Below, in pieces: positions 35,464-44,498 of a stretch of 56,091 bases of DNA. The notes beneath the pieces are model-generated. The model was given only the letters and a program-made list of their open reading frames with translations. It ran no database searches and was not told where the DNA came from. The position numbers and the translations under genes were made by a program. Location of the stretch: positions 1 to 56,091 of the forward strand of contig JACRHL010000007.1 of the NCBI GenBank assembly GCA_016212085.1, in the 5' to 3' direction. This DNA comes from Nitrospirota bacterium. GTDB lineage: Bacteria; Nitrospirota; JACRHL01. Position 1 is the stretch's first letter, and the number at the start of each line of letters is the position of its first letter.

Positions 35464-37501
35464 CCCGGGCCTTTGCCGGCGCGTCGCCACCGCCCTGCTG
35501 GCCGGCCTGCTGGCCCTGGCGGCGCCCGCCCTGGCCGACGAGCTGGACGACGCCAGGCGCGCCATCCTCGTGAAGGACTTCGAGCGCGCGGTGAGCATCC
35601 TGGAGCCCCTGGCCACGGGTGGCAACGCGGAGGCCCAGTATCAGATGGGCGCCCTTTACCGTTCCGGCACCGGCGTGGCCAAGAACCACGAGCAGGCGGT
35701 GCGCTGGTACCGCCTGGCCGCAGAGCAGGGGCACGACAAGGCCCAGTACAACCTGGGCGTCATGTACGAAAACGGCTGGGGGGTGGACGCGGACTGGGAC
35801 CAGGCCAAGGCGTGGTTCAAGAAGGCCGCGGCCCAGGGCCATACCATGGCCAAGTCCAAGCTGGGCGAGGAAAAGAGCCCGCGCATCAAGGACGTGAAGG
35901 ACAAGCCGGACGCGGATCAGCCCAGCGATGACGAGGCGCTGCGCTGGGCCGCGGGAGGCGGTGACCTGCGCCGCGTCTCCGCCCTGGTCGCCGCCGGTGC
36001 CAGGGTGGACGCGCCGGGCCCGTATGGCAAGACCGCGCTGATGAACGCCGCCGAGGCGGGCGACCTGCCGATGGTCAAGGTCCTGCTCGCTGCCGGGGCC
36101 GATCCGAACCGGCGCGACGATTACCAGGACACGCCGCTCACCCTGGCGGCGCGCGAGGGGCGGCCCGAGACCATGCAGGCCCTGGTGGGCGCCGGCGCCG
36201 ATCCGGCGGTACGCGACGCCAACGGCAACACGCCGCTCATCCTGGCGGCGCAAAAGGGGCATGCCCAGTCGGTGGCGGTCCTGCTGGACCTGGGTGTGGA
36301 CATCGCCGCCACGAACAAGAAGCAGTGGAGCGCCCTGCGCGAGGCGGACAGCCGCGACCACAAGGAGGTTGCCAAGCTGCTCACCGCCCGTGGCGCCGTG
36401 CTCGAGGAGTTGCCCCAGCCGGAGCCGGCGGTGCCGCTCATCGTGCTCGAGGAAATGGCCGCCAAGGGCGCGCCCGATGACGATGCCTCCCTTTACGAGG
36501 GTTGGCCCACGCTCATGGTGGCCGCCTGGCGCGGCCAGATGGACGCGGTGAAAACCCTGCTCGCGCAGGGCGCGGCCGTGGACGCCCGCGACAAGGATGG
36601 CCACACCGCCCTAAGCCGTGCCGCGTGGCAGGGCTATCACGAGGTGGTCAGCGTGCTGCTTGGGAGCGGAGCCGGTCCCAACGCCCGCCAGGGCAACGGC
36701 AAGGCCCCCATCATGTGGGCGGCGGAGGGGGGGCACGACGACGCGGTGCGGGTGCTGCTGGGCGCGGGCGTCAGCCCCAACACCCGCCAGGAGGGGGCCG
36801 CCTACGACACCCTGATGGCCGCGGCAGAGGGGGGCAACGTCGCGGTGGTCAGGCGGCTCCTCAAGGCCGGGGCCGACGTGCACTTTGCCCAGGACGATGG
36901 CACCACGGCCCTGATGCTGGCGGTGCAGGCGGGCAACGCGGACGTGACGGCGGCGCTGGTCAAGGCCGGGGCCGAGGTGAACGCCCACGACCGCTTCCGG
37001 CGCAACGCCCTGTCGTTTGGCGCCGCCGGCGGCCACGGCGCGGTGGTGTCGGCCCTGATCGCCGCCGGCGCGCACCTGGAGGAGGCGGACACGGATGGCC
37101 ACACCGCCCTGTCGCGCGCCGCCTGGCGCGGCCATGAACAGGTGGTGCGGGCGTTGGTGACGGCGGGCGCCAACTTCGCCACCCACACCCGCTCCGGCAA
37201 CACGCCGCTGATGCTGGCGGCGGGCGCCGGCCACGACCAGGTGGTGCGGTTGCTGGTGGAGGCGGGCGCGCCGCTGGACGACAAGAACGGCGTGGGCAAC
37301 ACGGCCTTGATGCTGGCCGCCGCCGGGGGCTACCCGGAAACGGCGCGGCTGCTGCTGGACGCCGGGGCGAACGCCAAGGTGCGCAACAAGCGCCGCGAGC
37401 AGGCCGCCGACATGGCCGCCCACGCGGGCCACGCGGCGATCGTCGAGCTGATCGAAAGCCACTCGGGAAAGGGCGGGAAGGGCCTGTTCGACATGTTCTA
37501 G
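35450..37501 (+). CDS. Secreted Sel1/ankyrin repeat protein
   Basis: 683 residues. A signal peptide (ATALLAGLLALAAPALA) is followed by two Sel1-like repeats (about 50-125: AQYQMGALYRSGTGVAKN and AQYNLGVMYENGWGV). From about 155 to 665 there are roughly a dozen ankyrin repeats with the G-TALxxAA pattern. It is a periplasmic protein-interaction scaffold by architecture. Its ATG lies inside the oxidoreductase gene, so both are coupled, which suggests a role in the electron-transfer cluster, for example assembly. The partner is unknown. Confidence 0.8.
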   Translation: MGPRDPGLCRRVATALLAGLLALAAPALADELDDARRAILVKDFERAVSILEPLATGGNAEAQYQMGALYRSGTGVAKNHEQAVRWYRLAAEQGHDKAQYNLGVMYENGWGVDADWDQAKAWFKKAAAQGHTMAKSKLGEEKSPRIKDVKDKPDADQPSDDEALRWAAGGGDLRRVSALVAAGARVDAPGPYGKTALMNAAEAGDLPMVKVLLAAGADPNRRDDYQDTPLTLAAREGRPETMQALVGAGADPAVRDANGNTPLILAAQKGHAQSVAVLLDLGVDIAATNKKQWSALREADSRDHKEVAKLLTARGAVLEELPQPEPAVPLIVLEEMAAKGAPDDDASLYEGWPTLMVAAWRGQMDAVKTLLAQGAAVDARDKDGHTALSRAAWQGYHEVVSVLLGSGAGPNARQGNGKAPIMWAAEGGHDDAVRVLLGAGVSPNTRQEGAAYDTLMAAAEGGNVAVVRRLLKAGADVHFAQDDGTTALMLAVQAGNADVTAALVKAGAEVNAHDRFRRNALSFGAAGGHGAVVSALIAAGAHLEEADTDGHTALSRAAWRGHEQVVRALVTAGANFATHTRSGNTPLMLAAGAGHDQVVRLLVEAGAPLDDKNGVGNTALMLAAAGGYPETARLLLDAGANAKVRNKRREQAADMAAHAGHAAIVELIESHSGKGGKGLFDMF

Positions 37502-37515
37502 CAGGCCGCCGGAAA

Positions 37516-37570
37516 GCGCCGCCGTTCCGGCGGCGCGTCGAGAAGGTCCGGGTCGGGACTTTTTCAACGT
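37516..37570. terminator. Double hairpin between the ankyrin and LysM genes
   Basis: GCGCCGCCG/CGGCGGCGC forms a 9-bp perfect stem at 37516-37536. Right after it, CGTCGAGAAGGTCC and GGACTTTTTCAACG form a 14-bp stem with three mismatches. The second hairpin has an internal T-run. Together they probably end the two converging genes. Confidence 0.6.
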
Positions 37571-37577
37571 CCCGCAG

Positions 37578-39167
37578 CTAGCGGGGCGGCGAATCCGGGA
37601 TGGGGGCGGCGCTGGGGATGGTCAGGATCTGGCCCGCCGTCAACCGGTCCGGGTTGGTGAGTTGCGGGTTGGCCCGCCACACGGTCTCCCAGAATGCCGG
37701 GTCGCCGAAGTATCGCGCGGCGATGGTGCCCAGCGTGTCGCCCGCCGCCACCGTGTGGCGGGTGGGCGGTCCGCCGTCCGGAGGCGGTGCGGGCAGGGTG
37801 AGCGCCATGCCCGCCGTCAACCGGTCCGGGTCGGTCAGCCAGGGGTTGGCCGCCCACACCCGCTTCCACAGGCGTTTGCTGCCCAGGTGGCGCTCGGCGA
37901 TGCTGCCCAGGGTATCGCCGGCGGCCACCACGTGCCGGCCGGTCACGGCTTCCCGTGGCTTCGGCGGGGGCAGCGGGCGGGCCTGCGGCCGTGGCGCGCC
38001 CGGTGCCGGGATCAGCAGCACGTCGCCCGCCTCCAGCCGGTCCGGGTTGTCCACGTGCGGGTTGGCCTCCCGGATCCACTCCCACAGGGCGGGGTCGCCC
38101 AGGTAGCGGGCCGCCAGGGTGCCCAGGGTGTCGCCGACCACCACCACGTGGTCCACGGTGCCGGGCACGGCCAGGGCGGTGAGGGTCGGCGTCGGCGGGG
38201 CGGGCGGCACGGGGGCGGCGCCGGGCGTGGGGGGTGCGGACGGGGCGGGCGCCGTGGGATGCGGCGCGGTGTCCGTCTCCGGGACGGGAATGATGATGAT
38301 CTGGCCCACCTCCAGGCGGTTCGGATCACCCAGCGCCGGATTGGCGCGCCAGATGGCCTTCCAATGATCGGGCGCGCCCAGGTAGGCGGTGGCGAGGGTG
38401 CCCAGCGTCTCGCCCGCCCGCACCGTGTGCCGGCCCATGGACGGGACGGCGGCGCGCGGGGCGGCCGTGGCCGGCATGGCCGGTGCGATGGTGCCGGGAA
38501 CGTTCAGGCGCTGGCCCACCTTCAGGTGGTGCGGGTCGGTCATGGCGGGATTGGCCCCCCACACCTCGCGCCAGCGGGTGGGGCTGCCCAGGTACAGGGT
38601 GGCGATGGTGCCCAGGGTCTCGCCGGGGGCCACCGTGTGGCGGGTGACCGCCGGGGCCGGGGGCGCCGTGGCGGGCTTGGGCGCGGGCTTCCGTGCGGCC
38701 GCCGGCGCGGGTGCCGGTTCCGTGCGGGGTGTCGCGTGCGCCACGGGCGGGGCGGGTTCGGGCCTTGGCCTCGCGGCGGCCGCCGGCGGCCGCCCGGCGG
38801 GGCGGGCCTCCACCTTGCCCAGGCGCTCCTCGATCAGCGCCAGCATGTCGCGCACCAGCTCCAGCTGCTGCTCGGAGCGTTGCCGTTCCGCCGCCAGCAG
38901 GTTCAGTATCTCGCGGGTGTCGGGGACGCCCAGGCCCTGGCGTTGCCAGCTCAGCTCGCCCATGGCGCGTTCCAGGTTGGTGACGCGGGCGCGGGTGACC
39001 TCGAGCTCCGCCATCTGGTCGAGGATCTGCTCCTGCTGCCCCTTCAGGGCGGCCAGGTCGCGCTCCAGGCGCAGGGTGTCCGCATGGGTGGCGCAACCCC
39101 CCGCGGCAAGGGCCAGGGTGGCGGCCAGCAGCGCGCCCGGCAAGGCGGTCCGCAGCACGCGGCGCAT
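37578..39167 (-). CDS. Lipoprotein with five LysM domains
   Basis: 529 residues from ATG 39167; an in-frame GTG at 39212 would add 15 residues before the signal. The lipobox LALAAGGC marks a lipoprotein. A helical, likely coiled-coil part follows (about 30-115), then a Pro/Ala-rich linker, then five LysM units starting near HTVAPGETLGTIA, HTVRAGETLGTLA, HVVVVGDTLGTLA, HVVAAGDTLGSIA and HTVAAGDTLGTIA. Each has a WxxIWxANP-type half. LysM binds peptidoglycan N-acetylglucosamine, so this protein may tie the envelope together. No catalytic domain is seen. Confidence 0.85.
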   Translation of the reverse strand: MRRVLRTALPGALLAATLALAAGGCATHADTLRLERDLAALKGQQEQILDQMAELEVTRARVTNLERAMGELSWQRQGLGVPDTREILNLLAAERQRSEQQLELVRDMLALIEERLGKVEARPAGRPPAAAARPRPEPAPPVAHATPRTEPAPAPAAARKPAPKPATAPPAPAVTRHTVAPGETLGTIATLYLGSPTRWREVWGANPAMTDPHHLKVGQRLNVPGTIAPAMPATAAPRAAVPSMGRHTVRAGETLGTLATAYLGAPDHWKAIWRANPALGDPNRLEVGQIIIIPVPETDTAPHPTAPAPSAPPTPGAAPVPPAPPTPTLTALAVPGTVDHVVVVGDTLGTLAARYLGDPALWEWIREANPHVDNPDRLEAGDVLLIPAPGAPRPQARPLPPPKPREAVTGRHVVAAGDTLGSIAERHLGSKRLWKRVWAANPWLTDPDRLTAGMALTLPAPPPDGGPPTRHTVAAGDTLGTIAARYFGDPAFWETVWRANPQLTNPDRLTAGQILTIPSAAPIPDSPPR

Positions 39168-39360
39168 GGGGGCGCATGTTGTCCGAAGCCGATTCAAAAC
39201 GGTCGCCACCACCCGTCCATTCCCCTTGCCTCATCGCCTGCGCCGCGGGCGCGGAGCCCCGTTCCGGAACGGTCCGGAACAAGGATACACGGCGGCGCGG
39301 GCACGCGGGTTCCTGCTGCCCTTATCGGTCCATGGGGCGTTTACGCATCAGGGCGGCGGG

Positions 39361-39386
39361 AAAAAAACCGCCGCTCCGGGGCGGCC
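39361..39386 (-). terminator. Intrinsic terminator of the nitroreductase gene
   Basis: Read on the minus strand, GGCCGCCCCGGAGCGGCGG is a GC-rich stem-loop directly followed by seven T. It lies 13 bases beyond the nitroreductase stop. This is the cleanest intrinsic terminator in the window. Confidence 0.8.
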
Positions 39387-39398
39387 GAAGGGCGCCGG

Positions 39399-39989
39399 TC
39401 AGGGCAGGGGATCGCCCCACCTGCCGTTGAAAACAAAGGCGTCTTGCGGCACCCGTTGGCGGGGCGCCCGTTCCCGCTCGCGTAAACTGTCCGGCAGCCC
39501 GTCCGGGTCGCCCGCCTCCCCCAGGGCGATGGCGGCCACCGGCTGGTGGCCGCCCGGGATGCCCAGGGCGGCGCGGGCGGCGTCCGGGTCGAACCCCGCC
39601 ATCTGGTGTATGTGCAGGCCGAGCGCCGTGGCCTGGAGGGTCATTTGCGCCGCCGCCTGCCCCACGTCGTGCCAGGCGTGGCGGTTGGGGGCGCCGTTGT
39701 GGGCGAAGGCGGCGCGCGCCACCGACAGCATCAGCACCGGGGCGTGGCGTGCCCACTCCCGGTTGCCGGGCACCAGGCAATCCAGCAGGCGCTGGAAGGC
39801 CGGCTCGCCGCGCCGGGTGACCACGAACGCCCACGGCTGGTCGTTGTAGCTGGAGGCCGCCCAGCGCGCCGCCTCCAGCACGGCGCGCAACTCCGCGTCG
39901 GTCACCGGCCGGCCGGAAAAGGCGCGCGGGCTCCAGCGCTCGCGGAGCAGGGAATGCACCGGGTGGTCCGTGGCGGCGGGGCGCTTCAT
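39399..39989 (-). CDS. Nitroreductase family protein
   Basis: 196 residues from ATG 39989, in an ATGA overlap with the pirin gene. The FMN-binding RWSPRAFSGRPVTDAEL and AARWAASSYNDQPWAFV segments are typical of the nitroreductase fold, as is GQAAAQMTLQATALGLHIHQMAGFD. These flavoenzymes reduce nitro compounds or quinones with NAD(P)H. The natural substrate is unknown. Confidence 0.9.
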   Translation of the reverse strand: MKRPAATDHPVHSLLRERWSPRAFSGRPVTDAELRAVLEAARWAASSYNDQPWAFVVTRRGEPAFQRLLDCLVPGNREWARHAPVLMLSVARAAFAHNGAPNRHAWHDVGQAAAQMTLQATALGLHIHQMAGFDPDAARAALGIPGGHQPVAAIALGEAGDPDGLPDSLRERERAPRQRVPQDAFVFNGRWGDPLP

Positions 39990-40882
39990 TGCGCCGTGCT
40001 CCCGTGCCGGATGCGCCCCATGCGCCCCGCCTGGTAGTCGGCCACCGCCTGGCGGATCTCCTGGTGGGTGTTCATCACGAACGGGCCATAGCGCGCCACC
40101 GGTTCGCCGATGGGGGTGCCGGAGAGCAGGATCAATTCCGCCGGGCCGGATGCCGTCTCCGGCACCGCCAGGCGCACCGCCGTGCCGCCGCCGAACAGCG
40201 CCAGGCGCGTGGTGCCCACCGTCACCGCGTCCGCGCCGGCGCGGATCTCCCCCTTGAAAACGTAGACGAACGTGTTCTGTTCCGGCGCCACCGGGTGATC
40301 GATGGACGCCCCCGGGCGCAGGGTGAAGTGCACGTAACCGATGGGTGTGTGGGTGTCGATGCGCGCGCGTGCGCCCAACGCCTCGCCGGCGATCACCCGT
40401 GCCGTCACCCGCCCGTCGGCGCTGGTGGCGGCGGGGATCCGGTCGGCGGCGATGTCCTGGTAGCGGGGCGGGGCCATCTTGTGGGTGGCCGGCAGGTTCA
40501 CCCACAACTGGAAGCCGTGCAGCACGCCGCCCCGGCGCTTGAAGTCCGCCTCCGGCATCTCCGCGTGGACGATGCCGGCGCCCGCCGTCATCCACTGCAC
40601 GTCGCCGGGGCGCAGCACGGCGCCGCCGCCGGCGGAGTCGCGGTGCTCCATGGCCCCTTCCAGGATGTAGGTCACGGTCTCGAAGCCCCGGTGCGGGTGG
40701 TCGGGCACGCCGCTGGCCTCCCCCGGCGCCCAGCTCACGGGCCCGAAATGGTCGAGCAGCAGGAACGGATCGTGCTGCATGCGGCGGGTGGTGGGGAAGG
40801 CGCGCCGCACCGGCAGGCCGGCGCCCTCGACGGTATGGTACACGTCCTCGACGGACGTGACGGGACGTGGCGATGGGGTCAT
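39986..40882 (-). CDS. Pirin family protein
   Basis: 298 residues from ATG 40882, with GGGAGG 6 bases upstream. The bicupin N-terminal domain has the metal-binding pattern DHPHRGFETVTYILEG and GIVHAE (three His and one Glu). Bacterial pirins can act as quercetin dioxygenases or redox-sensitive modulators. It is coupled to the nitroreductase and probably under the palindromic site upstream. Confidence 0.93.
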   Translation of the reverse strand: MTPSPRPVTSVEDVYHTVEGAGLPVRRAFPTTRRMQHDPFLLLDHFGPVSWAPGEASGVPDHPHRGFETVTYILEGAMEHRDSAGGGAVLRPGDVQWMTAGAGIVHAEMPEADFKRRGGVLHGFQLWVNLPATHKMAPPRYQDIAADRIPAATSADGRVTARVIAGEALGARARIDTHTPIGYVHFTLRPGASIDHPVAPEQNTFVYVFKGEIRAGADAVTVGTTRLALFGGGTAVRLAVPETASGPAELILLSGTPIGEPVARYGPFVMNTHQEIRQAVADYQAGRMGRIRHGSTAQ

Positions 40883-40903
40883 GGCGGCCTCCCTGGCCAA
40901 GCT

Positions 40904-40929
40904 GTTAACTGGTTAACTATTTCAATATA
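40904..40929 (-). promoter_or_regulatory. Promoter and operator-like site of the pirin operon
   Basis: On the minus strand, TATATT (40924-40929) could be a -10. It is followed by GTTAACCAGTTAAC (40904-40917), two perfect GTTAAC palindromes two bases apart. This is AT-rich in an otherwise GC-rich region and looks like a dimeric repressor site. The regulator is not in the window. Confidence 0.5.
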
Positions 40930-41119
40930 GCCCCCCGCCCGCTCCCGCGCAACCCCATGGTGGCGACCGGCATGGGCACGCCGGGAACCCCCGGCGTTTG
41001 CCGGACCCGTAGCGTTTCGCTCACGCCGGGTGGACACGATGACCCCTATGCTGGATACTGGTGCCGAGGTGGCGTGTGTGGCCAACGGGGTATAACCATA
41101 CGCGAGGGGGAGGCCGACG

Positions 41120-42613
41120 ATGAGGTGGCGTCACGGGGGGTTGCGGGGCGGCCTGGCGCTGGTGGCGCTGGCGGCCGCCATGCTGTTGCCGGCCGGCAGC
41201 GGGCGGGCGGCAGGCCCGCTGCCCATCGAAACCCTGAGCGAGCCGTCGCGCGCCTGCGTGGGCTGCCATCAGATGACCAGCGTCAACGTGTACCAGCAGT
41301 GGGGCCGCAGCACGCACTATGGCGCCAACGTGGGCTGCTACGAGTGTCATCGGGCCCAGGCGTCCGACCCGGATGCCTTCAAGCACAACGGCTTCACCAT
41401 CTCCGTCATCGTCTCCCCCAAGGACTGCGCCCAGTGCCACGCGTCCACCGTGCGCGAGTTCACCGAGTCCCACCACGCCAAGGCCGCCCGCATCCTGGGC
41501 TCGCAGGACAACCTGCTGGCCGAGGTGGTGGAAGGCAACAACGGCTTCGTCACCCCGGCCTTCCCGGAGGGGGTCTCCGCCGCCGCGGTGAACGGCTGCT
41601 GGCAGTGCCACGGCGCCGAGGTGCGGGTGCTCAAGGACGCTGCCGGCCAGCCGACGGGTCAGCTCGACCCGGCCACCTGGCCCAACACGGGCATCGGCCG
41701 CATCAACCCCGACGGCTCGGAGGGGAGCTGCTCCGCCTGCCACCAGCGCCACGAGTTCTCGGTGGCCCAGGCCCGCCAGCCGGAGGAGTGCGGCAAGTGC
41801 CACATGGGGCCGGACCACCCCCAGATCGAGATCTACAACGAATCCAAGCACGGCATCAACTACCGCGCCAACCGGGAGCGCATGAACCTGGACGCCAACA
41901 AGTGGGTGGTGGGGGAGGACTACTTCGCCGCGCCCACCTGCGCCACCTGCCACATGTCCGCCACCCGCGACCTGCCGGTCACCCACAACGTGGGCCTGCG
42001 CATCAAGTGGAACAACCGCCCGGTGCATCCCACCCTGGCCCATTTGACGGACAAGAAATGGGGCCTGCCCTCCGCCCAGGTGAGCGGCGACCGGCGCCGG
42101 GCCGACATGGAACTGGTGTGCGAGGCGTGCCACGCGGGCAGCTTCATCGGCAACTTCTTCGTCCAGTACGAGGCGTTGCTCACCCTGTACGACCAGAAGT
42201 TCGCCACCCCCGGCGAGAAGCTGTACCAGGTGGCCACCGACGTGCTCAGGAAGGCCAAGGGCGAGCGCTACGTGGCCTTCGGCCAGAAGATCGACTTCAC
42301 CTGGTTCGAGCTGTGGCACCACGAGGGGCGGCGCGCCCGCCACGCGGCCTCCATGCAGGCGCCGGACTACACGCACTGGCACGGCACCTACGAGCTGGGG
42401 CGCAACTTCTACACCGAGTTCATCCCCGAGATCGAGGCGCTCATCGCCGACAACGCGCGCGGCCCCGCCGCCCGCGAGGCGGCCATCCTCAAGGAGCTGC
42501 TGGCCGAGGTGCTGAACAGCCCCGACCACCGCTGGTACCTGGGGGCCATGTCCGCCGCGGAACGCAAGGCCCGCGACCAGCGCCGCGAACAGTTCCTGGA
42601 ACGCTACAAGTAA
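41120..42613 (+). CDS. Octaheme cytochrome of the hydroxylamine oxidoreductase family (first copy)
   Basis: 497 residues with a signal peptide to about residue 31. Eight CxxCH sites start at 46, 73, 103, 160, 204, 224, 274 and 334; the fourth is at the catalytic heme place of HAO. The family hallmark CGKCHMGPDHPQIEIYNESKHG occurs at 224-245. Tyr417 in APDYTHWHG lies where a P460 cross-linking Tyr would be sought, but I cannot align it here. HAO-family enzymes oxidise hydroxylamine or hydrazine, or reduce nitrite or hydroxylamine. GGGGGAGG precedes the ATG. The second copy follows after 12 bases. Confidence 0.88.
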   Translation: MRWRHGGLRGGLALVALAAAMLLPAGSGRAAGPLPIETLSEPSRACVGCHQMTSVNVYQQWGRSTHYGANVGCYECHRAQASDPDAFKHNGFTISVIVSPKDCAQCHASTVREFTESHHAKAARILGSQDNLLAEVVEGNNGFVTPAFPEGVSAAAVNGCWQCHGAEVRVLKDAAGQPTGQLDPATWPNTGIGRINPDGSEGSCSACHQRHEFSVAQARQPEECGKCHMGPDHPQIEIYNESKHGINYRANRERMNLDANKWVVGEDYFAAPTCATCHMSATRDLPVTHNVGLRIKWNNRPVHPTLAHLTDKKWGLPSAQVSGDRRRADMELVCEACHAGSFIGNFFVQYEALLTLYDQKFATPGEKLYQVATDVLRKAKGERYVAFGQKIDFTWFELWHHEGRRARHAASMQAPDYTHWHGTYELGRNFYTEFIPEIEALIADNARGPAAREAAILKELLAEVLNSPDHRWYLGAMSAAERKARDQRREQFLERYK

Positions 42614-42625
42614 GGAGGGGCGGCC

Positions 42626-43900
42626 ATGGCGAACGCATTCCGGCGCTGGCTGATCCTGCCCGCGCTGCTGGTGCTGCTGGGCGCCGGCGCGGCCTGGGCC
42701 AAAAGTTGCGACCAGTGCCACGAGGTGCTGAACCCCGGCATCGTCGCCGACTGGCGGGAGAGCCTGCACGGCAAGGTGGGCATCAAGTGTTCCGCCTGCC
42801 ACGGCACCAAACACCGCACCGAGAAGGACGTGGCCGAGGCCAAGATGCCCACCCCCGAGGTGTGCGCCACCTGCCACCCGGACCGGGTGGCGGAATACAA
42901 GGCCGGCAAGCACGCCAAGGCCTGGGAGGCCATGAAGGCGATGCCCACCGTCCACTGGATGCCCATGGAGATGATCGAGGGCTTGAAGGGGTGCGGCGGC
43001 TGCCACAAGGTGGGCCTCAAATCCGAGACGGAGGTGCGCACGCTGCTCAAGGAGGACGGCGGCAAGGGGGTGGCCTCCTGCGACGCCTGCCACACCCGAC
43101 ACCTGTTCTCCACCGCCGAGGCCCGCCAGCCGCAGGCCTGCCAGACCTGCCACATGGGGTTCGACCATCCCCAGTGGGAGATGTATTCCACCTCCAAGCA
43201 CGGGGTGCGCTACCTGCTCAAGCAGAACGGCATCCTGCCGCCCCACGTGGCCGCGCCCACCTGCCAGACCTGCCACATGTCCGGCGGCAACCACGAGGTG
43301 CGCACGCCGTGGGGCTTCCTGGCGGTGCGCTTGCCGCTGCCGGCCGACCCCCAGTGGAAGGCGGACCAGGTGACCATCCTGCAGGCCCTGGGGGTGCTGG
43401 ACCCGGCCGGCAAGCCGACCCCCCGGCTGGACGTGGTGAAGGCCGCCGACGTGGCGCGGCTCACCCAGGCGGATTTTGACCGGGAACGGGCGCGGATGAT
43501 TGAAATCTGCACCGGCTGCCACACCCGCTCCTTCGGCCGCGGCGAGATGGAAAAGGGCGACCGGGTGATCCGCGCCGCCGACCACCTGATGGCGGAGGCG
43601 ATTCGCATCGTGGCGGGCCTGTACCGGGACGGCGTGCTGGAAAAGCCCAAGGATTACGCCAGCGCATTCCCCGACCTGCTCACCTTCCACGACGCGCCCA
43701 CGCCCATCGAGCAGCGCCTGTTCGTGATGTTCCTCAAGCACCGCATGCGCACCTTCCAGGGGGCGTTCCACGCCAGCCCGGACTACAGCCTGTGGTACGG
43801 CTGGAGCGAGATGCGCACCGACCTGACGGACATCAGCCACATGGCCAAGGAGCTGCGCCGCGTGGCCGGCAAGGGCGGCCAGGGGGCGGCGGGGGGATAG
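42626..43900 (+). CDS. Octaheme cytochrome of the hydroxylamine oxidoreductase family (second copy)
   Basis: 424 residues, shorter than the first copy. The signal peptide ends AAWA at residue 25. Eight CxxCH sites start at 28, 55, 80, 123, 152, 172, 213 and 295. CQTCHMGFDHPQWEMYSTSKHG matches the HAO hallmark with Pro-to-Phe next to the Gly. Tyr387 in SPDYSLWYG aligns with Tyr417 of the first copy. It may be a partner subunit or a diverged enzyme. GGAGGGGCGGCC is the binding site. Confidence 0.86.
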   Translation: MANAFRRWLILPALLVLLGAGAAWAKSCDQCHEVLNPGIVADWRESLHGKVGIKCSACHGTKHRTEKDVAEAKMPTPEVCATCHPDRVAEYKAGKHAKAWEAMKAMPTVHWMPMEMIEGLKGCGGCHKVGLKSETEVRTLLKEDGGKGVASCDACHTRHLFSTAEARQPQACQTCHMGFDHPQWEMYSTSKHGVRYLLKQNGILPPHVAAPTCQTCHMSGGNHEVRTPWGFLAVRLPLPADPQWKADQVTILQALGVLDPAGKPTPRLDVVKAADVARLTQADFDRERARMIEICTGCHTRSFGRGEMEKGDRVIRAADHLMAEAIRIVAGLYRDGVLEKPKDYASAFPDLLTFHDAPTPIEQRLFVMFLKHRMRTFQGAFHASPDYSLWYGWSEMRTDLTDISHMAKELRRVAGKGGQGAAGG

Positions 43901-43901
43901 C

Positions 43902-44498
43902 GTGGATCTGGCCATCGCCATCGCGGCGGGTGTCAACATCATCCTGCTCACCGGCGCGCTGTTCCGGCTCGTCCCCATGGGGTCCGGCGCGCGCAAGCTG
44001 GTGCTGTTCGGCGCGCTGGGCATGTTCCCGGTGCTGTGGGGCACCCTCGCCTTCGGCTACAACTTCAACCGCATCAAGCACGTGGAGTTCTGCGGCACCT
44101 GCCACGCCATGGATGGCCACGTGCGCAGCCTGGGGGTGGACGACACCGAGCCCCTGTCGGCGGTGCACTACCAGAACAACTACGTGCCCCAGGAGACCGC
44201 CTGCTACTTCTGCCACACCGGCTACACCTGGTTCGGGCCGGTGATGGGCAAGGTGAACGGTATCCGTCACATCTACGTGAACTACTTCAAGGGGGTGCCG
44301 GAGCGGATCCACATCTACACCCCCTACCCCAACCGCGACTGCCTGCGCTGCCACGGCAAGGCGCGCCGCTTCCTGGAGAAACCGGTCCACAACCGCCAGG
44401 ACGGCCAGATGATGCGGCACCTCCAGGACGGCACCATGTCGTGCCTGACCGACGGCTGCCACGACCTGGCGCACCTGCTGCCGGAGGACTGGTCGTGA
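43902..44498 (+). CDS. NapC/NirT-like tetraheme membrane cytochrome
   Basis: 198 residues, GTG start 1 base after the previous stop. Two hydrophobic segments (3-22 and 32-52) are followed by heme sites CGTCH at 64, CYFCH at 101, CLRCH at 147 and CLTDGCH at 181. The last is CX4CH, unusual for NapC/NirT proteins. This family oxidises or reduces the quinol pool and passes electrons to periplasmic enzymes, here surely the two octaheme proteins. The stop overlaps the next GTG. Confidence 0.82.
   Translation: MDLAIAIAAGVNIILLTGALFRLVPMGSGARKLVLFGALGMFPVLWGTLAFGYNFNRIKHVEFCGTCHAMDGHVRSLGVDDTEPLSAVHYQNNYVPQETACYFCHTGYTWFGPVMGKVNGIRHIYVNYFKGVPERIHIYTPYPNRDCLRCHGKARRFLEKPVHNRQDGQMMRHLQDGTMSCLTDGCHDLAHLLPEDWS

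Noticed and set aside
41120-43900. Octaheme tetrathionate reductase or pentaheme nitrite reductase NrfA
   Set aside because: There is no CxxCK catalytic heme, and the CHMGxDHPQ/SKHG hallmark is that of the HAO family.
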